Below are positions 12,981 through 22,445 of a stretch of DNA of 29,402 nt, piece after piece. How positions within the stretch are numbered: position 1 is the first letter of the stretch; each line of letters starts with the position of its first letter. The stretch is from an uncultured Dorea sp. (GTDB taxonomy: Bacteria > Bacillota > Clostridia > Lachnospirales > Lachnospiraceae), in contig CAPEBR010000051.1 of NCBI GenBank assembly GCA_948602995.1, positions 1 to 29,402 on the forward strand, given 5' to 3'. Under the pieces are notes generated by a model. The model was not told the origin of the DNA. It ran no database searches and saw nothing but the letters and a program-made list of their open reading frames with translations. The translations under genes were made by a program, and so were the position numbers.

Positions 12981-15900
12981 ATGTATAAGAAAGTTTCAAC
13001 GGATCTGAATTTTGTTGACCGGGAGAAGGCAACGGAGAGGTTCTGGAAGGAGAACCGGATTTTTGAAAAGAGCATGAAGGAGCGGGACGGCGATGAGATG
13101 TACACTTTTTACGACGGACCTCCGACTGCGAACGGCAAGCCGCATATCGGACATGTGCTGACTCGTGTGATAAAGGATATGATTCCGAGATACCGCACCA
13201 TGAAGGGTTATGAGGTTCCGAGGAAGGCTGGCTGGGACACGCACGGCCTGCCGGTTGAGCTTGAAGTGGAGAAGGCGCTGGGACTTGACGGGAAGGATCA
13301 GATCGAAGAGTATGGTCTGGAGCCGTTTATTGACAAATGTAAGGAGAGTGTGTGGAAGTACAAGGGGATGTGGGAAGATTTCTCCAGTACTGTTGGTTTT
13401 TGGGCGGATATGGATAATCCATACGTTACGTACCACAACGATTTTATTGAATCTGAGTGGTGGGCTCTTAAGAAAATATGGGATAAGGGGCTTCTTTACA
13501 AGGGCTTCAAGATTGTTCCTTACTGTCCCCGCTGCGGAACGCCTCTTTCCGCCCAGGAGGTTGCCCAGGGATATAAAGATGTGAAGGAGCGCTCTGCAAT
13601 CGTTCGCTTTAAGGCGAAGGATGAGGATGCATATATTCTGGCATGGACCACCACGCCCTGGACGCTGCCGTCCAATCTGGGTCTTTGTGTGAATGCAAAT
13701 GAGGTGTATGCAAAGGTGAAATGCATTGACGGATACACCTACTATATGGCGGAAGCACTTCTTGATACGGTTCTGGGTCCACTGGCTGCAGAAGGGGAAA
13801 AGGCTTACGAGGTGCTTGAGACATACAAGGGTAAGGAGCTTGAGTTTAAGGAATATGAGCCCCTTTACCAGTGTGCGGCAGACGGGATTAAGACACAGAA
13901 TAAGAAAGCATTTTACGTAGTCTGTGATGATTATGTAACACTTACAGACGGTACAGGCGTTGTTCATATTGCCCCTGCATTCGGTGAGGACGATGCGAAG
14001 GTCTGCCGGAAGTATGATATGCCTTTCGTGCAGCTTGTAGATGAGAAGGGAAATATGGCAGAGTCCACTCCGTTTGCCGGATTATTTGTGAAGAAGGCGG
14101 ATCCGGAGGTGCTGAAAGACCTGGAGAAGAGGGGACAGCTCTTCTCAGCGCCGAATTTTGAGCACAGCTATCCTCACTGCTGGAGGTGTGACACGCCGCT
14201 GATCTACTATGCGCGCGAGTCCTGGTTTATTAAGATGACGGAGGTAAAGAACGACCTCATTGCGAATAATAATACAATCAACTGGATCCCGGAGAACATT
14301 GGAAAGGGACGGTTTGGCGACTGGCTGGAAAATGTGCAGGACTGGGGCATCAGCCGTAACCGTTACTGGGGAACTCCCCTTAATATCTGGGAGTGTGAGT
14401 GCGGATGCCAGCACTCTGTAGGAAGTATTGCGGAGCTTAAGGAAATGTCTGACAACTGTCCGGATGAGATTGAGCTTCACCGTCCGTATATTGACGAGGT
14501 GACGATCCGCTGTCCGAAGTGCAAAAAACCAATGCACCGCGTGCCGGAGGTGATTGACTGCTGGTTTGATTCAGGAGCCATGCCATTTGCGCAGCATCAC
14601 TATCCGTTTGAGAATCAGGAACTTTTTGAAAAACAGTTCCCGGCAGACTTTATCTCGGAAGCAGTGGATCAGACAAGAGGGTGGTTTTATTCCCTGCTGG
14701 CCATCTCAACACTGATCTTTAACAAAGCGCCTTATAAAAATGTAATCGTACTGGGGCATGTCCAGGATGAGAATGGCCAGAAGATGAGCAAGTCCAAGGG
14801 AAATGCTGTGGATCCGTTTGAGGCTCTTGAAAAATACGGCGCAGACGCAATCCGCTGGTATTTCTATGTAAACAGCGCACCGTGGCTTCCCAACCGTTTC
14901 CACGGAAAAGCGGTTGTAGAGGGACAGCGCAAGTTCATGGGCACGCTGTGGAACACCTATGCTTTTTTCGTGCTGTATGCAAATATTGACGGATTTGACG
15001 CTACGAAGTATACACTGGAGTACGAGAAATTGTCGGTTATGGATAAATGGCTTTTGTCTAAGCTGAATACACTTGTAAAAGAGGTGGATGAGAACCTCGG
15101 AGGCTATCGGATCCCGGAAGCAGCGAGAGCCCTTCAGGAATTTGTGGATGACATGAGCAACTGGTATGTAAGGAGGAGCCGTGAGCGCTTTTGGGCAAAA
15201 GGCATGGAGCAGGATAAGATCAATGCTTATATGACTCTTTATACAGCGCTTGTTACGGTATCAAAAGCTGCGGCTCCTATGATTCCTTTCATGACAGAGG
15301 AGATTTATCAGAATCTTGTAAGGAGCATTGATAAGGAGGCACCGGAGAGTATCCATCTTTGCACATTCCCGGATGCAGATGATTCAGTGATTGATAAAGC
15401 TCTGGAATCCAACATGGAGAAGGTATTAAAGCTCGTGGTTATGGGCCGTGCCTGCAGAAATACAGCGAACATTAAGAACCGCCAGCCAATCGGGCAGATG
15501 TATGTGAAGGCAGATTTTACAGTTCCAGAATTTTATCAGGCAATTATCACAGATGAGTTAAATGTGAAGACTGTAACATTTACACAAGAAGTACGGGAAT
15601 TTACTTCCTATTCTTTTAAGCCTCAGCTAAAGACAGTCGGGCCAAAATATGGTAAAATGTTAGGAGGCATTAAACAGACACTTAGCTCCATTGATGGAAA
15701 TGCAGCTATGGACGAATTGAATGCCTCAGATGCTCTCAGGCTGACTGTAAATGACCAGGAGATTGTTCTTACACGCGATGATCTGTTAATTGAATCTGCG
15801 CAGACAGAAGGGTATGTTTCTGAAAATGATAATGGCATTACGGTGGTACTTGATACGAATCTGACAGAAGAGCTTCTGACAGAAGGGTTTGTCCGGGAGA

Positions 15901-16130
15901 TTATCAGCAAGGTACAGACCATGCGCAAGGAAGCAGGCTTTGAGGTTATGGATAAGATTGAAATCACATACGAGGGCACGGAGAAAGCCGAGAAGATCTT
16001 TGCGGAGAATGATGATACAATAGGAGCAGAGACGCTGGCTCTGCGTGTTGCAAAGGAGACGGCAAAGGGTTACGTCAGGGAATGGAAGATTAACGGTGAA
16101 AATGTAACGCTCGGCGTAGAAAAGAAATAA
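12981..16130 (+). CDS. ileS: Isoleucyl-tRNA synthetase, eukaryotic-like (type 2)
   Basis: 1049 residues; the ATG at 12981 follows AAAAAAGGAGGGCTT, and a 17-residue longer frame reads only through the repeat. PHIGH (54-58) and KMSKS (601-605) are the class I ATP-binding motifs; the editing domain lies between, with AWTTTPWTLPSN. CWRCDTPLIYYARESWFI and WGISRNRYWGTPLNIWECECGC are typical of IleS. The anticodon-binding part (NWYVRRSRERFW) and the C-terminal LTEELLTEGFVREII ... MRKEAGFEVMDKIEI, together with the length, fit the type 2 group, known for low mupirocin sensitivity; this strain's sensitivity is inference. It charges tRNA-Ile, and expression is set by the upstream T-box. glgP follows after 30 nt without a terminator. 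Confidence 0.97.
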   Translation: MYKKVSTDLNFVDREKATERFWKENRIFEKSMKERDGDEMYTFYDGPPTANGKPHIGHVLTRVIKDMIPRYRTMKGYEVPRKAGWDTHGLPVELEVEKALGLDGKDQIEEYGLEPFIDKCKESVWKYKGMWEDFSSTVGFWADMDNPYVTYHNDFIESEWWALKKIWDKGLLYKGFKIVPYCPRCGTPLSAQEVAQGYKDVKERSAIVRFKAKDEDAYILAWTTTPWTLPSNLGLCVNANEVYAKVKCIDGYTYYMAEALLDTVLGPLAAEGEKAYEVLETYKGKELEFKEYEPLYQCAADGIKTQNKKAFYVVCDDYVTLTDGTGVVHIAPAFGEDDAKVCRKYDMPFVQLVDEKGNMAESTPFAGLFVKKADPEVLKDLEKRGQLFSAPNFEHSYPHCWRCDTPLIYYARESWFIKMTEVKNDLIANNNTINWIPENIGKGRFGDWLENVQDWGISRNRYWGTPLNIWECECGCQHSVGSIAELKEMSDNCPDEIELHRPYIDEVTIRCPKCKKPMHRVPEVIDCWFDSGAMPFAQHHYPFENQELFEKQFPADFISEAVDQTRGWFYSLLAISTLIFNKAPYKNVIVLGHVQDENGQKMSKSKGNAVDPFEALEKYGADAIRWYFYVNSAPWLPNRFHGKAVVEGQRKFMGTLWNTYAFFVLYANIDGFDATKYTLEYEKLSVMDKWLLSKLNTLVKEVDENLGGYRIPEAARALQEFVDDMSNWYVRRSRERFWAKGMEQDKINAYMTLYTALVTVSKAAAPMIPFMTEEIYQNLVRSIDKEAPESIHLCTFPDADDSVIDKALESNMEKVLKLVVMGRACRNTANIKNRQPIGQMYVKADFTVPEFYQAIITDELNVKTVTFTQEVREFTSYSFKPQLKTVGPKYGKMLGGIKQTLSSIDGNAAMDELNASDALRLTVNDQEIVLTRDDLLIESAQTEGYVSENDNGITVVLDTNLTEELLTEGFVREIISKVQTMRKEAGFEVMDKIEITYEGTEKAEKIFAENDDTIGAETLALRVAKETAKGYVREWKINGENVTLGVEKK

Positions 16131-16160
16131 AAAAAGCCACTGGCAAAGGAGGAAAGACAT

Positions 16161-18626
16161 ATGTATAATCCCAGATTTGAGAAGAAACAATTCAAAAAAG
16201 AGGTAGAATCAAATGTAAAGAATCTTTTTAGAAAGACTGTTGATGAGGCGAACCCCCAGCAGTTGTTTCAGGCGGTATCTTATGCAGTAAAAGATGTTAT
16301 TATTGATGACTGGCTTGCATCTCAGAAGGTATATGAGGAAGAAGACCCGAAGATGGTCTACTATATGTCCATGGAGTTCCTGATGGGAAGGGCGCTCGGA
16401 AATAACCTGATTAATATGACCGCTTACACAGAGGTAAAAGAGGCGCTTGACGAAATGGGGATTGACCTTAATGCAATCGAGGATCAGGAGCCGGATCCGG
16501 CGCTTGGAAACGGAGGCCTCGGGCGTCTTGCGGCATGTTTCCTGGATTCTCTTGCAACACTTGGATATGCGGCTTACGGGTGCGGAATCCGTTACCGTTA
16601 TGGTATGTTTAAGCAGCAAATCGAGGATGGATATCAGATTGAGAAGCCGGATAACTGGTTAAAGGACGGCAACCCGTTCGAACTTAAAAGGCCTGAGTAT
16701 GCAAAAGAGATTCGCTTTGGAGGAAATATCCGGGTAGAGTATGATGATGTAACAGGCGCGATGCGTTTTGTACAGGAAAATTATGAGTCCGTACTGGCAG
16801 TTCCTTACGACTATCCGGTTGTAGGTTATAATAACCATGTGGTAAATACACTGCGTATCTGGGATGCAGAGCCGATTGTAGATTTTCAGCTTGATTCCTT
16901 TGACAGAGGAGACTATCACAAAGCAGTGGAGCAGCAGAACCTGGCAAAGAATATCGTAGAGGTTCTCTATCCGAATGACAATCATTATGCAGGAAAGGAA
17001 CTTAGATTAAAACAGCAGTATTTCTTCGTGTCTGCAAGCCTGCAGGCAGCAGTTGCAAGATATAAGAGAAAACATGATGACATTACGAAGCTTCATGAAA
17101 AGATGACAGTTCAGATGAATGACACGCATCCAACGGTTGCTGTTGCAGAGCTTATGAGAATTCTTCTTGATGAGGAAGGACTTGGCTGGAATGAAGCATG
17201 GGAGATCACTACGAAGACCTGCGCATACACGAACCATACGATTATGGCAGAGGCGCTTGAAAAGTGGCCCATTGATCTGTTTTCAAGGCTGCTTCCGAGA
17301 GTATATCAGATTATCCAGGAGATTGACCGCCGGTTTATTCTTAAGATTAAGGCACAGTATCCTGGAGATGAGGGTAAGATCCGCAGAATGTCCATCTTAA
17401 GAGACGGACAGGTAAGAATGGCACATCTGGCGATTGTATCCGGTTATTCTGTAAATGGTGTTGCAAGACTTCATACAGAGATCTTAAAGCATCAGGAATT
17501 AAAGGATTTCTATCAGATGATGCCGGAAAAATTCAACAACAAGACCAACGGAATCACACAGAGACGTTTCCTCATGCATGGAAATTATCTCCTGGCAGAC
17601 TGGGTAACAGAAAAGATCGGAACAAAGAGCTGGATTACAGACCTTTCCCAGATGGAGAAATTAAAACCATTTGCAGATGATCCGAAGGCCCTTGAAGAAT
17701 TCCGTCAGATCAAGTTCAAGAATAAGGAACGTCTGGCAGCATATATCAAAAAACACAACGGTGTGGATGTTGACCCGAGGTCTATCTTTGATGTACAGGT
17801 AAAGAGGCTCCACGAGTATAAGAGACAGCTTCTTAATATTCTGCATGTTATGTACCTGTATAATGAGATCAAAGCGCATCCGGAGATGAAATTCTTCCCG
17901 AGAACCTTTATCTTCGGCGCAAAGGCGTCAGCAGGCTATATCCGTGCAAAGCAGATCATTAAGCTGATCAACTCCGTTGCAGACATAGTAAATAATGATC
18001 AGAGCATCAACGGAAAGCTTAAGGTTGTATTTATTGAGGACTACCGCGTATCCAATGCAGAGATGATTTTCGCGGCTGCTGATGTCAGCGAGCAGATTTC
18101 TACTGCATCCAAGGAGGCGTCTGGTACTGGTAACATGAAGTTTATGTTAAACGGCGCTCCGACAATCGGAACCATGGACGGCGCTAATGTAGAGATTGTA
18201 GAGGAAGTCGGCGAGGAGAATGCATTTATCTTTGGCCTGAGCTCAGACGAGGTTATCAATTACGAACAGAACGGAGGATATAATCCGGCAGAAATCTACA
18301 ACAGTGATCCGGATATCCGCAAGGTAGTTGACCAGCTGGTAGACGGAACCTATTCCCATGGTGACAGAGAGATGTACCGAGACCTTTATAACTCTCTTCT
18401 TTATACCAAAGGCGGCGCCCGTGCGGACATGTATTTCATACTGAAAGATTTCCGTGCATATGCCGAGGCACAGAAGAAGGTAGAAGAAGCCTACAGAGAC
18501 CAGGAAGGCTGGGCAAAGAAGGCGCTTCTGAATACGGCATGCTGTGGAAAATTCTCTTCCGACAGAACAATCCGGGAGTATATTGACGATATCTGGAAAC
18601 TTGACCATGTAAAGGTTGAAGCATAA
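16161..18626 (+). CDS. glgP: Glycogen/starch/alpha-glucan phosphorylase
   Basis: 821 residues, the usual size for GT35, SD AAAGGAGGAAAGAC. The N-terminal part carries YYMSMEFLMGRALGNNLIN and DPALGNGGLGRLAACFLDS, the phosphorylase signature; NDTHPTVAVAELMRILLDEE and the KRLHEYKRQLLN segment follow. The pyridoxal phosphate lysine is Lys660 in EASGTGNMKFMLNGAPTIGT. The enzyme removes glucose units from alpha-1,4-glucans with phosphate to give glucose-1-phosphate in the cytosol. Regulatory N-terminal phosphorylation or AMP sites of animal enzymes are not expected. It is probably co-transcribed with ileS, although an internal promoter cannot be excluded; the function link with ileS is not obvious. 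A GGGACGGGG hairpin closes the unit. Confidence 0.97.
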   Translation: MYNPRFEKKQFKKEVESNVKNLFRKTVDEANPQQLFQAVSYAVKDVIIDDWLASQKVYEEEDPKMVYYMSMEFLMGRALGNNLINMTAYTEVKEALDEMGIDLNAIEDQEPDPALGNGGLGRLAACFLDSLATLGYAAYGCGIRYRYGMFKQQIEDGYQIEKPDNWLKDGNPFELKRPEYAKEIRFGGNIRVEYDDVTGAMRFVQENYESVLAVPYDYPVVGYNNHVVNTLRIWDAEPIVDFQLDSFDRGDYHKAVEQQNLAKNIVEVLYPNDNHYAGKELRLKQQYFFVSASLQAAVARYKRKHDDITKLHEKMTVQMNDTHPTVAVAELMRILLDEEGLGWNEAWEITTKTCAYTNHTIMAEALEKWPIDLFSRLLPRVYQIIQEIDRRFILKIKAQYPGDEGKIRRMSILRDGQVRMAHLAIVSGYSVNGVARLHTEILKHQELKDFYQMMPEKFNNKTNGITQRRFLMHGNYLLADWVTEKIGTKSWITDLSQMEKLKPFADDPKALEEFRQIKFKNKERLAAYIKKHNGVDVDPRSIFDVQVKRLHEYKRQLLNILHVMYLYNEIKAHPEMKFFPRTFIFGAKASAGYIRAKQIIKLINSVADIVNNDQSINGKLKVVFIEDYRVSNAEMIFAAADVSEQISTASKEASGTGNMKFMLNGAPTIGTMDGANVEIVEEVGEENAFIFGLSSDEVINYEQNGGYNPAEIYNSDPDIRKVVDQLVDGTYSHGDREMYRDLYNSLLYTKGGARADMYFILKDFRAYAEAQKKVEEAYRDQEGWAKKALLNTACCGKFSSDRTIREYIDDIWKLDHVKVEA

Positions 18627-18634
18627 AAGTTGAA

Positions 18635-18676
18635 AGTTGGGGACGGGGTATTTTTAAAAATACCCCGTCCCCAACT
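18635..18676. repeat. GGGACGGGG palindrome, copy 4
   Basis: AGTTGGGGACGGGGTATTTT and its complement form a perfect 42-nt palindrome 9 nt after the glgP stop. Confidence 0.92.
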
Positions 18677-18772
18677 GCATCCACGCGCTAAAGCTCGAAT
18701 AATTCAATATCATTTTTTCCTGTACGGCCTGCTTTGGGATACGAAGACGGGGATTTTGAGGGTTTTGCAAAA

Positions 18773-18806
18773 GGGGACGGGGCATTTTTAAAAATGCCCC
18801 GTCCCC
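18773..18806. repeat. GGGACGGGG palindrome, copy 5
   Basis: GGGGACGGGGCATTTTT and its complement, perfect 34-nt palindrome, about 100 nt after copy 4 in the same intergenic gap. GAAGACGGGGATTTTGAGG at 18742-18760 between them looks like a decayed half copy. Confidence 0.92.
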
Positions 18807-18894
18807 ACTTTGAAAATAAGCAAACTATATCAGAAAAAATCAAAATTGTGCAAATGTTACAAAAATAATTATGGCATTTTGTGAAATAAATTGA

Positions 18895-18923
18895 TTGACT
18901 TTGGCTGAATATGGAATTATAAT
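18895..18923 (+). promoter_or_regulatory. Sigma-A promoter of the fructose PTS operon
   Basis: TTGACT (18895-18900), 17-nt spacer, TATAAT (18918-18923). Upstream, TTGTGCAAAT and TTGTGAAATA (18845-18890) are similar direct repeats that could bind the DeoR-type regulator; that is a guess. Confidence 0.88.
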
Positions 18924-18980
18924 AGGTTTACAAAATCAAACTTGAGCAAAAGAGTAAGAGATAGAAAAGGAGGAGACAGG

Positions 18981-19892
18981 ATGATATATACAGTGACTTT
19001 CAACCCATCCCTGGACTATATTGTGTCTGTGAAGGATTTTAAGCTGGGGCTTACGAACCGTACCTGTTCAGAGCTTCTGCTTCCCGGAGGAAAAGGGATT
19101 AACGTATCTATTGTACTGATGAATCTCGGCATCCCCAGTACGGCGCTTGGATTTGTCGCAGGATTTACCGGGGATGAGGTGATCAGAAGACTGGAAGACA
19201 TGGGGGTAAAGAATGGATTTATCAAAATCGAGGAAGGGCTTACGAGAATTAATTTGAAGCTTAAGTCCATTGACGGGACGGAGATTAATGGCCAGGGGCC
19301 AGAGATCAGTGAAAAGAAGCAGCGGATGCTGATGGAGCAGCTAGGCAGACTTGGGGAGGGGGACGTATTGTTCCTGTCCGGAAGTATTCCGGCATCCATG
19401 CCGGATGATGCGTATCAGAAGATTATGGAGAGTCTTAAGGGAAAAGGCGTACAGATTGTGGTAGATGCGACGAAGGATCTGCTGTTGAATGTGCTTTCCT
19501 ATCATCCGTTTCTGATTAAGCCCAATAATCATGAGCTGGGAGAGATCTTCGGAGTAGAGCTTAAGACAAGGGAAGAGGTTGTGCCGTATGCAGGCAGGCT
19601 TCAGGAAAAGGGGGCGCAGAATGTACTGGTTTCCATGGCAGGGGAAGGCGCAGTGCTTGTGGCAGCAGACGGCAGTATATTTGAAGCGCCGGCGCCGGAT
19701 GGAAAGCTTGTGAATGGTGTGGGAGCAGGAGATTCCATGGTTGCCGGATTTATTGCCGGATGGATGGAGAAAGAGGATTATAAGCATGCATTCCATATGG
19801 GAATCGCGGCGGGAAGTGCCAGTGCATTTTCTGAATACCTGGCAACAAAACCGGAGGTAGAGGCAGTATATAAGCAGGTGACAGGCAGATAA
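18981..19892 (+). CDS. fruK: 1-phosphofructokinase
   Basis: 303 residues starting at MIYTVTFNPSLDYIVSV, after AAAAGGAGGAGACAGG; a longer start at 18942 is not supported by an SD. PfkB-family features: NPSLD near the N-terminus, LLPGGKGINVSIVLMNLG (substrate loop), LFLSGSIP, KPNNHELGEIFG, and the anion-hole motif GAGDSMVAGF with the catalytic Asp251. It phosphorylates fructose-1-phosphate, made by the adjacent PTS permease, to fructose-1,6-bisphosphate. First gene of the operon; 12 nt separate it from fruA. A tagatose-6-phosphate kinase role is less likely given the fruA linkage. Confidence 0.95.
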   Translation: MIYTVTFNPSLDYIVSVKDFKLGLTNRTCSELLLPGGKGINVSIVLMNLGIPSTALGFVAGFTGDEVIRRLEDMGVKNGFIKIEEGLTRINLKLKSIDGTEINGQGPEISEKKQRMLMEQLGRLGEGDVLFLSGSIPASMPDDAYQKIMESLKGKGVQIVVDATKDLLLNVLSYHPFLIKPNNHELGEIFGVELKTREEVVPYAGRLQEKGAQNVLVSMAGEGAVLVAADGSIFEAPAPDGKLVNGVGAGDSMVAGFIAGWMEKEDYKHAFHMGIAAGSASAFSEYLATKPEVEAVYKQVTGR

Positions 19893-19904
19893 GGAGGGTG
19901 AACG

Positions 19905-21818
19905 ATGAGGATTACAGATTTACTGGATGTAAGGAGTATATCTCTTGACGCGGCGCCGAAGTCGAAGAAAGAGGCTTTGGATATGATCATAGAGCTTATG
20001 GTCAGGAGCGGGAAGATCAATGATGTGGAAGGCTACCGGAAACTGGTGTATGCCAGGGAAGAGGAAAGCACCACAGGAATCGGCGAAGGAATTGCCATAC
20101 CTCACGGGAAGGGGGAAGCGGTTGACAGACCGGGGCTCGCAGCCATGGTTGTGAGAGACGGAGTGGATTTTGAATCCCTTGATGATGAACCTGCGACTCT
20201 GCTCTTTCTGATCGCAGCGCCAAACACGAAGGATAATGTGCACCTGGATGTGCTGAGTAAGCTGTCCATGATGCTCATGGATGAAAATTTTACCGCGGGT
20301 CTAAGAAATGCAGAATCACCGGAGAAGTTTCTGGAGATCATTGACAAAGCAGATGAGGAGAAGAAGAGCGTAGATGAGAGACTTTCGGATGTAGGAGAGG
20401 CATCAGAGAATCAGGTGAAGATTCTTGCTGTAACCGGATGTCCGACGGGTATTGCGCACACGTATATGGCGGCCGAAGGAATTGAGAAGGCGGCAAAGGC
20501 AAAAGGATGCTTTGTCAAGGTTGAGACAAGAGGATCAGGCGGCGCGAAGAATGTCCTTACAGACAAGGAGATCGAAGAGGCTGACTGCATTATCATAGCA
20601 GCTGATACCCAGGTTCCCATGGACCGGTTTGACGGGAAGAGGCTGATTGAGCGGCAGGTGTCTGACGGTATTAATAAGGCAGATGAACTGGTTGAGCTTG
20701 CCATGTCAGGAAATGCACCGGTTTACCATAGCGGCAACGCATCCGCGAGACCTGCTGCAAGTGCAAAATCAGGCGGAGGCATAGGGCATCAGATCTACAC
20801 ACAGCTTATGAATGGTGTTTCCCACATGCTGCCTTTTGTTGTAGGAGGGGGTATCCTGATTGCGATTGCCTTCCTGATCGACGGTCTTCTCGTAGATATT
20901 AATGCACTGTCTGCGGCAGAGAGGGGAAACTTCGGTACGATTACGCCAGTGGCAGCCCTTTTTAAAAATATTGGAGACACAGCATTCGGATTCATGCTTC
21001 CGGTTCTTGCGGGATTTATTGCAATGGCCATTGGAGACAGACCGGCTCTTGCGGTCGGCTTTGTAGGCGGAATGATGGCAGCAGGCGGAAACTCTGGCTT
21101 CCTGGGAGCTCTGGCAGCGGGCTTCGCGGCGGGGTATCTGATTATAGGCCTCCGTAAGGTCTGCGACAAGCTGCCCCAGGCAATCGAGAAGATTGCACCA
21201 GTGCTCATTTACCCTGTAATGGGTATTCTGCTTATGGGAATTCTGATGACCTTTATCGTAGAGCCAGTAATGGGTGCAATTAACACAGCACTGAACAACG
21301 GACTTGCAAGTATGGGCGGTTCCAGCAAGCTTTTACTTGGCCTGATCCTGGGCGGTATGATGGCCATTGACATGGGCGGCCCGTTTAACAAGGCGGCATA
21401 CGTATTCGGAGCAGGGGCAATCGCTGCAGGAAATTATGACATTATGGCAGCAGTTATGATCGGCGGTATGACGCCTCCTTGTGCAATCGCACTTGCCACA
21501 CTGCTGTTTAAGAATAAATTTACGAAGGAAGAGAGAGATTCCGGTCCGACTAACTTTATTATGGGTCTTGCATTTATTACAGAGGGGGCAATTCCGTATG
21601 CGGCAGCAGATCCGCTCCATGTGCTTCCTTCCTGTATTATTGGTTCAGGTGCGGCAGGCGCCTTATCCATGGCTTTCGGATGTACACTTATGGCTCCCCA
21701 CGGCGGCATTTTCGTAGTACCGGTAGTAGGAAATGCACTGCTGTATCTGGTTGCGCTGGCAGCAGGAACCGCTATCTCCACAGTACTTCTGGGAGTATTG
21801 AAAAAACCAGTTGAGTAA
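19905..21818 (+). CDS. fruA: PTS fructose transporter subunit EIIABC
   Basis: 637 residues, SD AAGGAGGGTGAACG. Domain order EIIA (about 1-145; GIGEGIAIPHGKGE with phospho-His67), EIIB (about 170-265; ILAVTGCPTGIAHTYMAAEG with phospho-Cys179), and EIIC (about 290-635; MLPFVVGGGILIAIAFLID, MLPVLAGFIAMAIGDRPALA, GGMMAIDMGGPFNKAAYVFG, EGAIPYAAADPL). This is the Fru-family permease that imports fructose as fructose-1-phosphate. All three phosphotransfer domains are in one chain, as in many Firmicutes. FPr-type HPr is not fused; a separate HPr follows. Confidence 0.96.
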   Translation: MRITDLLDVRSISLDAAPKSKKEALDMIIELMVRSGKINDVEGYRKLVYAREEESTTGIGEGIAIPHGKGEAVDRPGLAAMVVRDGVDFESLDDEPATLLFLIAAPNTKDNVHLDVLSKLSMMLMDENFTAGLRNAESPEKFLEIIDKADEEKKSVDERLSDVGEASENQVKILAVTGCPTGIAHTYMAAEGIEKAAKAKGCFVKVETRGSGGAKNVLTDKEIEEADCIIIAADTQVPMDRFDGKRLIERQVSDGINKADELVELAMSGNAPVYHSGNASARPAASAKSGGGIGHQIYTQLMNGVSHMLPFVVGGGILIAIAFLIDGLLVDINALSAAERGNFGTITPVAALFKNIGDTAFGFMLPVLAGFIAMAIGDRPALAVGFVGGMMAAGGNSGFLGALAAGFAAGYLIIGLRKVCDKLPQAIEKIAPVLIYPVMGILLMGILMTFIVEPVMGAINTALNNGLASMGGSSKLLLGLILGGMMAIDMGGPFNKAAYVFGAGAIAAGNYDIMAAVMIGGMTPPCAIALATLLFKNKFTKEERDSGPTNFIMGLAFITEGAIPYAAADPLHVLPSCIIGSGAAGALSMAFGCTLMAPHGGIFVVPVVGNALLYLVALAAGTAISTVLLGVLKKPVE

Positions 21819-21968
21819 TCGCAGCGTTGCATACCGTCACGTTTTATGTGGATGCGGTTTATGTGAATGAGCAGACCTGCAGAACAGGTTACTTATATGA
21901 GAGGTGCGTGATACAGCGGGCCTGTTATATGAAATAAAAAAATTTCTAAGAAAATGGAGGAACAAAAA

Positions 21969-22226
21969 ATGAAAGAATTTAAGTATGTAATCACAGACGA
22001 GATGGGAATTCACGCACGTCCGGCAGGCCTTCTTGTAAAGGCAGTAAAGGGATTTGGAAGTTCTGTTAAGATGACAAAGGGTGCAAAGACGGTTGACTGC
22101 AAGGGCATCATGGGTGTTATGAGCCTTGGCGCAAAGAAGGGTGAGGAGGTCGTTCTGACATTTGACGGCGAGGACGAGGATGCGGCATACGAGGCAATTG
22201 GCAAATTTATGCAGGAAAATCTGTAG
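21969..22226 (+). CDS. ptsH: HPr phosphocarrier protein lacking Ser46
   Basis: 85 residues. The ATG at 21969 is preferred: an upstream in-frame ATG at 21954 lies in the SD itself (ATGGAGGAACAAAAAATG). GIHARPAG carries the EI-phosphorylated His15. The segment around the regulatory site reads DCKGIMGVMSLG, so residue 46 is Gly instead of the Ser that HPr kinase/phosphorylase modifies in Firmicutes; the rest of the segment is normal. It should carry phosphate from EI to FruA but could not act as a P-Ser-HPr co-repressor with CcpA. It sits 150 nt after fruA; that gap contains only a small ACCTGCAGAACAGGT hairpin. Confidence 0.95.
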   Translation: MKEFKYVITDEMGIHARPAGLLVKAVKGFGSSVKMTKGAKTVDCKGIMGVMSLGAKKGEEVVLTFDGEDEDAAYEAIGKFMQENL

Positions 22227-22245
22227 ATATAACGAGCCGGCAGAA

Positions 22246-22340
22246 GGAATGCGCAGCTTTGATTGTAAGATATGCATTGTAGCGGCTTGAATTAATGACA
22301 TTGATTTACGGGTCAGGAATGCGCGTAAGCTGCGCATTCC
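22246..22340 (+). promoter_or_regulatory. Alternative RNA pairing in the ptsH-ptsI gap
   Basis: GGAATGCGCAGCTT (22246-22259) is perfectly complementary to AAGCTGCGCATTCC (22327-22340). The latter can instead pair locally with GGAATGCGC (22316-22324) in a 9-bp hairpin with a GTAAGCT loop. The two folds exclude each other. No T-run follows, so processing, stability or translation control of ptsI is more likely than termination. Function is inferred. Confidence 0.55.
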
Positions 22341-22445
22341 GTAAGAACATGATGCAGGAATAAACCGGTGATAAGATGTATATGGGAAATGTGGTGAGGA
22401 TGGCACAGCAGACTGTCCTTACTGGGATTTAGGTGGAGATGAGAC

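Noticed and set aside
12996..13967. Long antisense ORF (323 codons) within ileS
   Set aside because: It is the shadow of a strongly conserved ileS coding region and has no recognisable domains or SD.
18627..18811. Calling the GGGACGGGG palindromes plain rho-independent terminators
   Set aside because: No T-run follows the stems; a termination role remains possible but is not shown by sequence, so they are listed as repeats.
18838..18894. Catabolite-responsive (cre) site upstream of fruK
   Set aside because: No stretch fits the cre pattern well; only A/T-rich similarity was found.
21954..21968. Earlier HPr start at 21954
   Set aside because: That ATG forms part of the SD of the canonical start, and all HPr motifs are numbered correctly from 21969.
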